Source: Bradyrhizobium hipponense (GTDB lineage: Bacteria > Pseudomonadota > Alphaproteobacteria > Rhizobiales > Xanthobacteraceae). From it: a DNA stretch of 64,000 bases. Position numbers and translations under genes: made by a program. Every line of letters begins with the position of its first letter. The stretch's first letter is position 1. The notes under the pieces are model-generated. The model saw only the letters and a program-made list of their open reading frames with translations, made no database searches and was not told where the DNA came from. Shown in pieces: positions 11,419-20,592 of this stretch. The stretch lies in NCBI RefSeq assembly GCF_008123965.1, contig NZ_VSTH01000035.1:1-64000 (forward strand), read 5' to 3'.

Positions 11419-14388
11419 ATGTCTCGCCAAGACGCGAACGCAGCCTTTGCCCTCTCCTCTTTTTTGCAGGGCACCAACGCCACCTACATCGATGAAATCT
11501 ACGCCCGCTACGAGAACGATCCGTCCTCGGTCGACGCCGAGTGGCAGGACTTCTTCAAGAGCCTGAAGGACCAGCCGGACGACGTCCGCCGCAACGCCCA
11601 GGGCCCGTCCTGGGAGCGCGCCAACTGGCCGCTGACGCCGCAGGACGACCTGACCTCCGCCCTCGACGGCAATTGGGCGGAAGTCGAGAAGGCGGTCGGC
11701 AGCAAGATCGCTGCTAGGGCGCAAGCCAAGGCTGGCGACAAGGGCGCCGGCATTTCGTCTGCAGAAGTGCTCCAGGCCACGCGCGACTCGGTCCGGGCGC
11801 TGATGCTGATCCGCTCCTACCGCATGCGCGGTCACTTCCATGCCAAGCTCGATCCGCTCGGCATCGAAGCCCAACGCAACCGCGAAGAGCTCGATCCGCG
11901 CACCTACGGCTTCAGCGAAGCCGATTTCGACCGCAAGATCTTCCTCGATCACGTGCTCGGCCTCGAATATGCGACGCTGCGCGAGATCACCGCGATCTGC
12001 GAGCGCACCTATTGCCAGACGCTCGGCGTCGAGTTCATGCACATCAGCAACGCTGCGCAGAAGGCCTGGATCCAGGAGCGCATCGAAGGGCCGGACAAGG
12101 AAATCTCGTTCACCCGCGAAGGCCGGCGCGCGATCCTCATGAAGCTGGTCGAGGCCGAGGGCTTCGAGAAATTCTGCGACACCAAATTCACCGGCACCAA
12201 GCGCTTCGGCCTCGACGGCGGCGAGTCGCTGATCCCGGCGCTGGAGCAGATCATCAAGCGCGGCGGCAATCTCGGGGTGAAGGAAGTCGTGGTCGGCATG
12301 CCGCATCGCGGCCGCCTCAACGTGCTAACGCAGGTGATGGGTAAGGCGCATCGCGCCCTGTTCCACGAGTTCAAGGGCGGCTCGGCCAACCCGGACGCGG
12401 TGGAAGGCTCGGGCGACGTCAAGTATCACCTCGGCGCATCCTCGGACCGCGAGTTCGACGGCAACCGCATCCATCTGTCGCTGACCGCGAACCCCTCGCA
12501 TCTGGAGATCGTCGATCCCGTGGTGCTCGGCAAGGTCCGCGCCAAGCAGGACCAGCACGGCGATCCGCCCGACATGCGCATTTCGGTGATGCCGCTCTTG
12601 ATGCACGGCGACGCAGCCTTCGCCGGCCAGGGTGTTGTCGCCGAATGCTTCGGCCTGTCGGACCTGAAGGGCTACCGCACCGGCGGCTCCGTCCACTTCA
12701 TCGTCAACAACCAGATCGGCTTCACCACCTATCCGCGCTACTCGCGCTCCTCGCCCTATCCGTCGGATGTGGCGAAGATGATCGACGCGCCGATCTTCCA
12801 CGTGAACGGCGACGATCCGGAAGCCGTGGTGTTCGCGGCCAAGGTCGCGACCGAGTTCCGGCAGAAGTTCCACAAGCCCGTCGTCATCGACATGTGGTGC
12901 TATCGCCGCTACGGCCACAATGAGGGCGACGAACCGGCCTTCACCCAGCCGGTGATGTACAAGCGGATTGCGGCCCATCCCTCGACACTCACGCTCTACT
13001 CCAAGCGCCTGATCGCCGAAGGCGTGGTCACCGAGGGTGAGGTCGACAAGCTGAAGGCCGACTGGCGCGCGCGGCTCGATGCCGAGTTCGAGGCAGGCAC
13101 CAGTTACAAGCCGAACAAGGCCGACTGGCTCGACGGCAAGTGGGCGGGCTTCAAGATCGCTGACCAGGAAGAGGATGCGCGGCGCGGCGTCACCGGCGTC
13201 GACACTGCTGCTCTGAAGGAAATCGGCCGCAAGATCACCAAAGTGCCGGACGGTTTTCGCGTCCATCGTACCATCCAGCGTTTCCTCGACAACCGCGCCA
13301 AGGCGATCGACACCGGCGTCGGCATCGACTGGGCGACTGGCGAGGCGTTGGCGTTCTGCACGCTGCTCAACGAGAACCACCACGTTCGCCTGTCGGGCCA
13401 GGATTCCGAGCGCGGCACGTTCTCGCAGCGTCATTCGGTCCTGATCGACCAGGAAGACGAGAGCCGCTACACGCCGTTCAACCATCTCGGCCACGAGCAG
13501 GGCCATTACGAAGTCATCAACTCGCTGCTGTCGGAAGAGGCGGTGCTTGGCTTCGAGTACGGCTATTCGCTCGCGGAGCCGAACACGCTGACGCTTTGGG
13601 AAGCCCAGTTCGGCGACTTCGCCAACGGCGCCCAGGTCGTGTTTGACCAGTTCATCTCCTCGGGTGAGCGCAAATGGCTGCGCATGTCCGGCCTCGTCTG
13701 CCTCCTGCCGCACGGCTATGAGGGGCAGGGACCGGAACACTCCTCGGCGCGTCTTGAGCGTTACTTGCAGATGTGCGCCGAAGACAACATGCAGGTGGTC
13801 TACCCGACCACGCCGGCGAATTACTTCCACGCGCTGCGGCGCCAACTCCATCGTGAGATCCGCAAGCCGCTGATCGTGATGACGCCGAAATCGCTGCTGC
13901 GTCACAAGCGCGCGGTGTCGCGTCTGGAGGAGCTCGCCAGGGGCACCACGTTCCACCGCATCCTCTATGATGATGCCCAGATGCAGCCGAGCGAGGCGAC
14001 AAAGCTCGTTCCGGACGAGAAGATCCGTCGCATCGTGCTGTGCTCCGGCAAGGTCTATTACGACCTCTACGAGGAGCGCGAGAAGCGCGGCATCGACGAC
14101 ATCTATCTGATGCGCGTCGAGCAGCTCTATCCGGTGCCGCTGAAGGCGCTGGTCGCCGAGCTGTCGCGCTTCAAGAAGGCCGAGGTGATCTGGTGCCAGG
14201 AAGAGCCGCGCAACATGGGTGCGTGGCACTTCATCGAGCCCTATCTGGAATGGGTGCTGAACCAGGTCAGCGGCGCGAGCCGGCGTCCGCGCTATGTCGG
14301 CCGCGCCGCTTCCGCCGCGACCGCCACTGGTCTGATGTCCAAGCATCAGGCGCAGCTGAAGGCGTTCCTGGACGAAGCATTGAGCTGA
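11419..14388 (+). CDS. sucA: 2-oxoglutarate dehydrogenase E1 component
   Basis: A 989-residue thiamine-diphosphate enzyme of family length. The N-terminal segment contains FLQGTNATYIDEIYARY, typical of SucA. The ThDP/Mg site is visible as HGDAAFAGQG followed by VNNQIGFTT. Active-site histidines lie in GMPHRGRLNVL. The C-terminal transketolase-like domain has EEPRNMGAWHF. E1 decarboxylates 2-oxoglutarate and succinylates the lipoyl arm of SucB. The ATG at 11419 follows CAGGAA. Confidence 0.97.
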   Translation: MSRQDANAAFALSSFLQGTNATYIDEIYARYENDPSSVDAEWQDFFKSLKDQPDDVRRNAQGPSWERANWPLTPQDDLTSALDGNWAEVEKAVGSKIAARAQAKAGDKGAGISSAEVLQATRDSVRALMLIRSYRMRGHFHAKLDPLGIEAQRNREELDPRTYGFSEADFDRKIFLDHVLGLEYATLREITAICERTYCQTLGVEFMHISNAAQKAWIQERIEGPDKEISFTREGRRAILMKLVEAEGFEKFCDTKFTGTKRFGLDGGESLIPALEQIIKRGGNLGVKEVVVGMPHRGRLNVLTQVMGKAHRALFHEFKGGSANPDAVEGSGDVKYHLGASSDREFDGNRIHLSLTANPSHLEIVDPVVLGKVRAKQDQHGDPPDMRISVMPLLMHGDAAFAGQGVVAECFGLSDLKGYRTGGSVHFIVNNQIGFTTYPRYSRSSPYPSDVAKMIDAPIFHVNGDDPEAVVFAAKVATEFRQKFHKPVVIDMWCYRRYGHNEGDEPAFTQPVMYKRIAAHPSTLTLYSKRLIAEGVVTEGEVDKLKADWRARLDAEFEAGTSYKPNKADWLDGKWAGFKIADQEEDARRGVTGVDTAALKEIGRKITKVPDGFRVHRTIQRFLDNRAKAIDTGVGIDWATGEALAFCTLLNENHHVRLSGQDSERGTFSQRHSVLIDQEDESRYTPFNHLGHEQGHYEVINSLLSEEAVLGFEYGYSLAEPNTLTLWEAQFGDFANGAQVVFDQFISSGERKWLRMSGLVCLLPHGYEGQGPEHSSARLERYLQMCAEDNMQVVYPTTPANYFHALRRQLHREIRKPLIVMTPKSLLRHKRAVSRLEELARGTTFHRILYDDAQMQPSEATKLVPDEKIRRIVLCSGKVYYDLYEEREKRGIDDIYLMRVEQLYPVPLKALVAELSRFKKAEVIWCQEEPRNMGAWHFIEPYLEWVLNQVSGASRRPRYVGRAASAATATGLMSKHQAQLKAFLDEALS

Positions 14389-14403
14389 GAAGTTTTTACA
14401 CCT

Positions 14404-14537
14404 CGTCATGCCCCGCCTTGTGCGCAATTGCGCACGGGGGCGGGGCATCAAGTATCCCGCGCCGCCGTCGTTATCACGACCGTCACGGCGTACTGGATCG
14501 CCCGCCCGGTGCGCAAGCGCACAAGGCGGGCGATGAC
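14404..14537. repeat. Palindromic intergenic repeat, family D
   Basis: Ends CGTCATGCCCCGCCTTGTGCGC and its inverted counterpart GCGCACAAGGCGGGCGATGAC. It lies between sucA and sucB, co-oriented genes for subunits of one complex, so it is probably transcribed. Confidence 0.65.
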
Positions 14538-14581
14538 ATCCGCACTTATGACCGCATTGGCGATCCCTTAAGGAAAAGACC

Positions 14582-15829
14582 ATGACTGAAATTCGTGTGC
14601 CGACGCTCGGCGAATCCGTCACCGAGGCCACCATCGGCCGCTGGTTCAAGAAGGCCGGCGATCCCGTCGCCGTCGACGAGCCCCTGGTGGAGCTCGAGAC
14701 CGACAAGGTCACCATCGAAGTCCCGGCCCCGTCCGCCGGCACGCTGAGCGAGATCGTCGCCGCCGATGGTGCGACCGTTGCTGTCGGTGCGCTGCTCGGT
14801 CAGATCACCGAAGGGGCAGCCGGCGCCGCCAAGCCGGCCGCCGCGCCCGCCAAGCCCGCCGCTGCCGCTGCGCCCGCCGCCGCTGCGGCCGCGCCGGCTG
14901 CGGCCGCGAAGGCGGCCCCGCCGGCCGATGCGCCGCTCGCGCCTTCCGTGCGAAAACTCTCCGCCGAGACCGGCATCGACGCCTCGACCGTTCCCGGCTC
15001 CGGCAAGGACGGCCGTGTCACCAAGGGCGACATGCTCGCCGCGATCGAGCGTGCGGCTTCCGCGCCGACCCCGATCAACCAGCCCGCCGCCGCCGTTCAG
15101 GTGCGCGCGCCGTCGCCGGCCGATGACGCCGCCCGCGAAGAGCGCGTCAAGATGACCCGGCTGCGCCAGACCATCGCGCGCCGCCTCAAGGATGTGCAGA
15201 ACACCGCGGCGATGCTGACGACCTTCAACGAGGTCGACATGACCAACGTCATGGCGCTGCGCGCACACTACAAGGACGCATTCGAGAAGAAGCACGGCAG
15301 CAAGCTCGGCTTCATGGGTTTCTTCACCAAGGCGGTCGTGCAGGCGCTGAAGGACATCCCGGCCGTCAATGCCGAGATCGACGGCACCGACCTGATCTAC
15401 AAGGATTACTACCACATCGGCGTCGCCGTCGGCACCGACAAGGGCCTTGTCGTCCCCGTCGTGCGCGACTGCGACCACAAGTCGATCGCCGACATCGAGA
15501 AGGGCATCGCCGATTTCGGCCGCCGTGCCCGCGACGGCCAGCTCAAGATCGACGAGATGCAGGGCGGCACCTTCACCATCACCAATGGCGGCATCTACGG
15601 CTCGCTGATGTCGACCCCGATCCTGAACGCGCCGCAGTCCGGCATCCTGGGCATGCACAAGATCCAGGAGCGGCCGATGGTGATCGGCGGCAAGATCGAA
15701 GTGCGCCCGATGATGTACCTGGCGCTGTCATATGATCACCGCGTGATCGACGGCAAGGAAGCCGTCACCTTCCTGGTTCGCGTCATGGAGAGCCTGGAAG
15801 ACCCGGCGCGGCTGGTGCTGGACCTCTGA
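14582..15829 (+). CDS. sucB: Dihydrolipoyllysine-residue succinyltransferase (E2 of 2-oxoglutarate dehydrogenase)
   Basis: A 415-residue E2 protein with one lipoyl domain (residues 1-75, lipoyl Lys42 in [10 protein letters not shown]), an Ala/Pro-rich linker (about 80-115), a peripheral subunit-binding domain (about 119-155, [11 protein letters not shown]) and the catalytic acyltransferase domain (about 185-415) with active-site His386 and Asp390 in DHRVIDG. It transfers succinyl groups to CoA and forms the complex core. Also called odhB. Preceded by AAGGAAAA. Confidence 0.97.
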   Translation: MTEIRVPTLGESVTEATIGRWFKKAGDPVAVDEPLVELETDKVTIEVPAPSAGTLSEIVAADGATVAVGALLGQITEGAAGAAKPAAAPAKPAAAAAPAAAAAAPAAAAKAAPPADAPLAPSVRKLSAETGIDASTVPGSGKDGRVTKGDMLAAIERAASAPTPINQPAAAVQVRAPSPADDAAREERVKMTRLRQTIARRLKDVQNTAAMLTTFNEVDMTNVMALRAHYKDAFEKKHGSKLGFMGFFTKAVVQALKDIPAVNAEIDGTDLIYKDYYHIGVAVGTDKGLVVPVVRDCDHKSIADIEKGIADFGRRARDGQLKIDEMQGGTFTITNGGIYGSLMSTPILNAPQSGILGMHKIQERPMVIGGKIEVRPMMYLALSYDHRVIDGKEAVTFLVRVMESLEDPARLVLDL

Positions 15830-15847
15830 TCCCTGATGCCTGGCGAG

Positions 15848-15870
15848 CGCCGTCGCGTGACGCGACGGCG
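15848..15870. repeat. Perfect 10-bp hairpin between sucB and the SDR gene
   Basis: CGCCGTCGCG, a TGA loop, then CGCGACGGCG. There is no T-run, so it is not a convincing intrinsic terminator; it may stabilise the 3' end of sucB mRNA. Confidence 0.5.
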
Positions 15871-15893
15871 CGTGTTGAACCATGGAGGCGAGC

Positions 15894-16643
15894 GTGACGG
15901 ATAAGGTTGCGATCATCACCGGCGGCAGCCGCGGCATCGGCCGCGCGACTGCGATCGCGGCGGCTGCGCGCGGCTTCCGCGTCGTCGTCGGCTACGTCAG
16001 CAACAAGACGGCCGCCGACGAGGTGGTCAGCCAGATCGAGGCCAGCAACGGCAAGGCCATCGCGGTGAAATGCGATGTCGCCGAGGAAAGCGACATCTTG
16101 AAGCTGTTCGAGGCCGCCGATCAGTTCGGCACGTTAGGTGCGCTCGTCAACAATGGCGGCATCGTCGGGACCAGCGGCGTGCGCGTCGACGAGATGTCGG
16201 CCGAGCGCATCCAGCGCGTCATGGCGGTCAACGTCACCGGCTCCATCCTCTGCGCCCGCGAAGCCGTGAAGCGGATGTCGACCAAGCACGGCGGCCAGGG
16301 CGGCGTCATCGTCAATCTGTCATCGGTCGCTGCCAGGTTAGGTGCGCCCAACACCTATGTCGATTATGCCGCGTCCAAGGGCGCGATCGATTCCTTCACC
16401 GTCGGCCTCGGCCACGAGGTCGCGGGCGAGGGCATTCGCGTCGCGGGCATCCGCCCCGGCCTGATCGACACCGAAATCCATGCCGCCGGCGGCGAGCCCG
16501 ACCGCGCCCATCGTCTGGCCCATATGGTGCCAATGAAGCGCGTCGGCACCGCCGAGGAAATTGCCAACGCCATCGTCTGGCTGATGTCGGACGATGCCTC
16601 CTACGTCACCTCAGCCATTCTCGATGTGTCCGGCGGACGCTGA
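15894..16643 (+). CDS. SDR family oxidoreductase
   Basis: A classical short-chain dehydrogenase of 249 residues with the cofactor motif TGGSRGIGR, the NNGG motif, catalytic Ser in [10 protein letters not shown], and [12 protein letters not shown] supplying the YxxxK pair. The GTG at 15894 is preferred to the ATG at 15882 because GGAGG lies 5 nt before the GTG and the protein then starts at the first beta strand ([11 protein letters not shown]). It lies between sucB and lpdA and is probably in that operon; the substrate is not evident. Confidence 0.85.
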   Translation: MTDKVAIITGGSRGIGRATAIAAAARGFRVVVGYVSNKTAADEVVSQIEASNGKAIAVKCDVAEESDILKLFEAADQFGTLGALVNNGGIVGTSGVRVDEMSAERIQRVMAVNVTGSILCAREAVKRMSTKHGGQGGVIVNLSSVAARLGAPNTYVDYAASKGAIDSFTVGLGHEVAGEGIRVAGIRPGLIDTEIHAAGGEPDRAHRLAHMVPMKRVGTAEEIANAIVWLMSDDASYVTSAILDVSGGR

Positions 16644-16680
16644 CACATCCATTCACGCTAAACTTACGGGACTTCCTCTC

Positions 16681-18081
16681 ATGGCTACCTACGATCTCGT
16701 CGTCATCGGCACCGGACCGGGCGGTTATGTCTGCGCGGTACGCGCCGCGCAGCTCGGAATGAAAGTGGCCGTGGTGGAAAAGAACGCCACGCTCGGCGGC
16801 ACCTGCCTCAATGTCGGCTGCATGCCGTCGAAGGCGCTGCTGCACGCGTCCGAAATGTTCGAGGAAGCCGCGCATTCCTTCGCCAAGATGGGCGTGTCGG
16901 TCTCGGCGCCGAAGCTCGAGCTGCCGGCGATGATGAACTTCAAGCAGCAGGGCATCGACGGCAACGTCAAGGGCGTCGAGTTCCTGATGAAGAAGAACAA
17001 GATCGACGTGCTCAAGGGTACCGGCAAGATCCTCGGCACCGGCAAGGTGGAAGTGTCCGCCGACGGCAAGTCGCAGCTGGTCGAGACCAAGAACATCGTC
17101 ATCGCCACCGGCTCCGACATCGCGCGGCTGAAGGGCATCGAGATCGACGAGAAGCGCATCGTGTCCTCGACCGGCGCGCTGTCGCTGGACAAGGTGCCCG
17201 GCAAGCTGCTGATCGTCGGCGCCGGCGTGATCGGCCTCGAGCTCGGCTCGGTCTGGCAACGCCTCGGCGCCGAAGTCATCGTCGTCGAATTCCTCGACCG
17301 CATCCTGCCCGGAATGGACGGCGAGATCGCCAAGCAATTCCAGCGCATCCTGGAAAAGCAGGGTTTTGCCTTCAAGCTGGGCTCGAAGGTCACGGGTGTC
17401 GAAGCGAACAGCAAGGCATTGCTCGCCAAGGTCGAGCCGGCTGCAGGCGGCGCGGCGGAGACGCTCGAAGCCGACGTCATTCTCGTCTGCATCGGCCGCG
17501 TGCCCTACACCGATGGCCTCGGCCTGAAGGAAGCCGGCGTTGCGCTCGACAATCGCGGCCGCGTGCAGATCGATCCGCATTTCGCCACCAGCCTCAAGGG
17601 CGTCTATGCCATCGGCGACGTCGTCGCGGGTCCGATGCTCGCGCACAAGGCCGAGGATGAAGGCGTTGCGGTCGCGGAGATCATCGCGGGCCAAGCCGGC
17701 CACGTGAACTACGACGTTATCCCAGGCGTCGTGTATACCACGCCCGAAGTGTCCTGCGTCGGCAAGACCGAGGAAGAGCTGAAGCAGGACGGCGTGGCTT
17801 ATACCGTCGGGAAGTTTCCCTTTACCGCCAATGGCCGTTCCAAGGTCAACCAGACCACTGACGGCTTCGTGAAGGTTCTCGCAGATGCGAAGACCGATCG
17901 CGTGCTCGGCGTCCACATTATCGGCCGCGAAGCCGGCGAAATGATCCACGAAGCGGCCGTTCTCATGGAGTTCGGCGGCAGTGCAGAGGATCTCGCCCGG
18001 ACCTGCCATGCGCATCCGACCCGCTCCGAGGCCATCAAGGAGGCCGCGCTTGCGGTCGGCAAGCGGGCCATCCATATGTAA
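16681..18081 (+). CDS. lpdA: Dihydrolipoyl dehydrogenase (E3)
   Basis: A 466-residue flavoprotein disulfide reductase. It has the N-terminal FAD motif [10 protein letters not shown], the redox-active cysteines at residues 42 and 47 in [13 protein letters not shown], the NAD motif [13 protein letters not shown], the second FAD motif YAIGDV, and the C-terminal His-Glu pair in [10 protein letters not shown]. It reoxidises the dihydrolipoyl arm of SucB. The start at 16681 ([10 protein letters not shown]) matches the family; earlier in-frame codons lie inside the preceding SDR gene. Confidence 0.96.
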   Translation: MATYDLVVIGTGPGGYVCAVRAAQLGMKVAVVEKNATLGGTCLNVGCMPSKALLHASEMFEEAAHSFAKMGVSVSAPKLELPAMMNFKQQGIDGNVKGVEFLMKKNKIDVLKGTGKILGTGKVEVSADGKSQLVETKNIVIATGSDIARLKGIEIDEKRIVSSTGALSLDKVPGKLLIVGAGVIGLELGSVWQRLGAEVIVVEFLDRILPGMDGEIAKQFQRILEKQGFAFKLGSKVTGVEANSKALLAKVEPAAGGAAETLEADVILVCIGRVPYTDGLGLKEAGVALDNRGRVQIDPHFATSLKGVYAIGDVVAGPMLAHKAEDEGVAVAEIIAGQAGHVNYDVIPGVVYTTPEVSCVGKTEEELKQDGVAYTVGKFPFTANGRSKVNQTTDGFVKVLADAKTDRVLGVHIIGREAGEMIHEAAVLMEFGGSAEDLARTCHAHPTRSEAIKEAALAVGKRAIHM

Positions 18082-18115
18082 GGGACGCCGCGAGCCGAAT
18101 CGGGCGGGACAACAC

Positions 18116-18646
18116 ATGCTGCGCCGCCTTCTTCAACCGGTCTGGATTCTGCTTGCGATCGTCTTCCTGATCGAAGCCTGGCTGTGGGACCATCTCGAGC
18201 CGATCGTCGCGCGGGTGGTCGCAGCGATCCCGCTCGCGCGGTTCAAGCAGTGGCTGACTGAGCGTGTCGATACGCTGTCGCCGGCCATGACGCTGATCGT
18301 GTTCGCGGTCCCCATCATCCCGCTGTTTCCGCTCAAGCTGGTCGGGCTGTGGCTGCTCACGCATGAATACTGGACCAGCGCGGTCTTCACGATCGTGTTC
18401 GCCAAGATGCTCGGCGTCGGCGTCACCGCCTTCGTGTTCGATGTGACGCGCGACAAGCTGATGGAGATGGCCTGGTTCGAGCGGCTCTATGTCCTGGTGC
18501 TGAAGCTGCGCGTCAAGGCGGCCGAGCTGGTCGATCCCGTCAAGCAGCGCATCAGGGAGCTCGTTGCCGGCAACGGCGAAGGCTGGTCCTCGCGCACGCT
18601 CCGCCTGATCCAGCGCTTCCGCAAGAGCGTGCACGAAGCGCGGTGA
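18116..18646 (+). CDS. Conserved hypothetical membrane protein
   Basis: A 176-residue protein with a hydrophobic N-terminus (about residues 8-24) and two further hydrophobic segments (about 58-80 and 90-112), followed by an amphipathic basic C-terminal region. No known motif is recognised. It starts 34 bp after lpdA and may be co-transcribed. The ATG at 18116 is the first that gives a typical membrane-protein start; longer frames overlap lpdA. Confidence 0.7.
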   Translation: MLRRLLQPVWILLAIVFLIEAWLWDHLEPIVARVVAAIPLARFKQWLTERVDTLSPAMTLIVFAVPIIPLFPLKLVGLWLLTHEYWTSAVFTIVFAKMLGVGVTAFVFDVTRDKLMEMAWFERLYVLVLKLRVKAAELVDPVKQRIRELVAGNGEGWSSRTLRLIQRFRKSVHEAR

Positions 18647-18669
18647 GTGCTGCAACTCCATCTATCACC

Positions 18670-18799
18670 GTCACCCTGAGGTGGCCGCTTCTTCAGCGGC
18701 CCTCGAAGGGCGGCGGCCCGGCTGCATCCGGGCCGTTCATCCTTCGAGGCTCGGAACGCAGTGCGAGCGCACTGCGCCCCTCGCGCCTCAGGGTGACGG
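18670..18799. repeat. Palindromic intergenic repeat, family F
   Basis: Bounded by GTCACCCTGAGG and its complement CCTCAGGGTGAC, with internal arms CCTCGAAGG and CCTTCGAGG. It lies between two converging genes. Confidence 0.65.
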
Positions 18800-18830
18800 A
18801 ATTAATGCAACGTTGTTGAACTCACCTCAC

Positions 18831-19421
18831 TCAATGCAAATGCAGCAGATGCGGCCACCACAGGCCGAGCGCGGTCATGACGATGCCGGCGACACTGAGG
18901 AGGCCGCTGACATAGGCCAGCGCCAGCATGCCGGTGATGATGGTGGCCGATGCCAGCACGATGCCGATCTGGAAGGCGGCGGACGCAAGCTCGAAATGAT
19001 GATACTTCGCGGTCGCCTCGTCACGCTCGTGCTCGGCGTGTTTGGCCTTCTCGGCCAGCTGTTCGGTGCCTTCGCCGGTCTCCGGCTCGGAGCGGTAGCG
19101 TGCCGCGGTCTTCTGCCAGTCCTCGATCTGCTTCTGCGCCGCCGCCTTGATGGCGTCGTCGGTCGCCGCGCCCAGCGTCAATTTGCCCTGGTCCGCTGCG
19201 GTCTGCACCACGGTGCGGCGGATGCTCTTGGCCTGGAAGAAGGCCCAGAGGTTGGACGCCTCGACGTTCTTGCTGATCGATTCGGTCTGTGCGCCCTTGC
19301 CGAGCGTCTCGGAGATCGCCAGGAACAGCGCCAGCACGGCGATCAGCAGGGCGATGTTCTTGTTCGAGCCGGACGCGTGCTCGGCGTGCTCGGCGTGCTC
19401 CATGCTTTCATGTGCGCTCAT
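18831..19421 (-). CDS. DUF4337 domain membrane protein
   Basis: A 196-residue protein. A His/Glu-rich N-terminus (MSAHESMEHAEHAEHA) precedes one membrane segment (about residues 24-42), a charged helical region (about 45-140, probably coiled coil) and two C-terminal hydrophobic segments (about 145-190). This matches the DUF4337 family, whose function is unknown. The start at 19421 has AGGAGG 6-7 nt upstream on the minus strand; the longer frame to 19487 is unsupported. Confidence 0.78.
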   Translation of the reverse strand: MSAHESMEHAEHAEHASGSNKNIALLIAVLALFLAISETLGKGAQTESISKNVEASNLWAFFQAKSIRRTVVQTAADQGKLTLGAATDDAIKAAAQKQIEDWQKTAARYRSEPETGEGTEQLAEKAKHAEHERDEATAKYHHFELASAAFQIGIVLASATIITGMLALAYVSGLLSVAGIVMTALGLWWPHLLHLH

Positions 19422-19504
19422 GATGTCCCTCCTGCCTCGGTTCCCCACGATTGACCGAACCGCGGGCGACGCGCAAGAGGCAAGCAAGTTATGACGTCAG
19501 TGTG

Positions 19505-20470
19505 TCACCGCCGCGGATGCGCGCTGGCATAGACTTCCAGCAGCCGCTCGGAATCGATGCCGGTATAGATCTGCGTGGTCGAGAGCGAGGAATGGCCAAG
19601 CAATTCCTGGATCGCGCGCAAATCGCCACCGCGCGACAACAGGTGCGTGGCGAAAGAATGCCGCAGCGCGTGCGGCGTCGCACTGTCGGGCAGGCCGAGC
19701 GCACCGCGCAGCCGCTCCATCGCGAGCTGAATGATGCGCGGGCTGAGCGGGCCGCCGCGCGCGCCGAGGAACATCGGGCCCTCGGCAGGCAGCGGATGCG
19801 GGCACATCGCGGCATACTCTTGAACGAGCGCGAGCACGTTTTGCAGCACCGGCACCATGCGGGTCTTGTTGCCCTTGCCGGTGACGACGAGCACGTCGCC
19901 TTCGCCGGGCCGCGGCACTTCGCGGCGTTTCAGGCCGAGCGCTTCGGAGATGCGCAGGCCCGAGCCGTACAGCAGCGCCATCACCGCGGCGTCGCGGGCC
20001 AGGATCCAGCTCTCGCGCTCTTCGCCGGCGCGCTCGTCGGCGTCCGCAAGGCGTTTTGCCGATGCCATCGGCAGCGGCTTCGGCAGGCTTTTTGCGACCT
20101 TCGGCGCGCGGATCGCCGAGAGCGCGCCGACCTTGCCCTTGCCTTCGCGCTCGAGGAAGCGTCCGAACGAGCGCATGCCTGCGAGTGCGCGCATCAGCGA
20201 GCGGCCGCCAATATCGTCGGCGCGCCGCATCGCCATGAAGGCGCGGATGTCGGTGGCCTCGAGCGCGGCGAAGCGCTGAAGCGTTACGCGCTCGCCCCAA
20301 TGGGTGCAGAGAAAATCGAGACATTGCCGCAAGTCGCGGGCATAGGCCTCCAGCGTCTTCGGCGACAGCCGCCGCTCAGTGCCGAGATGCGACAGCCAGC
20401 GCGCCATCTCCTGCGCGATGTCAGGATTGGCGCTGGCGAGCTCGATTTGTGGGGCGGCCGCTCTGCTCAT
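19505..20470 (-). CDS. xerC: Tyrosine recombinase XerC
   Basis: A 321-residue tyrosine recombinase with an N-terminal SAM-like core-binding domain and a C-terminal catalytic domain. The active-site residues are all present: Arg in GSGLRISEALGL, Lys in TGKGNKTR, His/Arg in HALRHSFATHL, His in LGHSSLSTTQ and the nucleophile Tyr in IYTGI. With XerD it resolves chromosome dimers at dif. It is divergent from priA, as in other rhizobia, which argues for the housekeeping recombinase rather than a phage integrase. Confidence 0.92.
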   Translation of the reverse strand: MSRAAAPQIELASANPDIAQEMARWLSHLGTERRLSPKTLEAYARDLRQCLDFLCTHWGERVTLQRFAALEATDIRAFMAMRRADDIGGRSLMRALAGMRSFGRFLEREGKGKVGALSAIRAPKVAKSLPKPLPMASAKRLADADERAGEERESWILARDAAVMALLYGSGLRISEALGLKRREVPRPGEGDVLVVTGKGNKTRMVPVLQNVLALVQEYAAMCPHPLPAEGPMFLGARGGPLSPRIIQLAMERLRGALGLPDSATPHALRHSFATHLLSRGGDLRAIQELLGHSSLSTTQIYTGIDSERLLEVYASAHPRR

Positions 20471-20592
20471 GCGCTCTGGACGTGGTGATTCCGCTCAGTA
20501 TATCGCATCACACTCGTTTACTGTTCGCTAAGGCGGCCTCGCGTCGCTAGCATTGAAGGCCCCGGTTCCGATTCTTCGCCCAAAGACCATTC

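Noticed and set aside
12325..14742. 805-codon open frame antisense to sucA
   Set aside because: No start context or recognisable domain; sucA on the plus strand explains the region.
19505..20470. Integrase of a mobile element
   Set aside because: The tyrosine recombinase is divergent from priA and has XerC-like length and motifs; no phage or island genes are adjacent.
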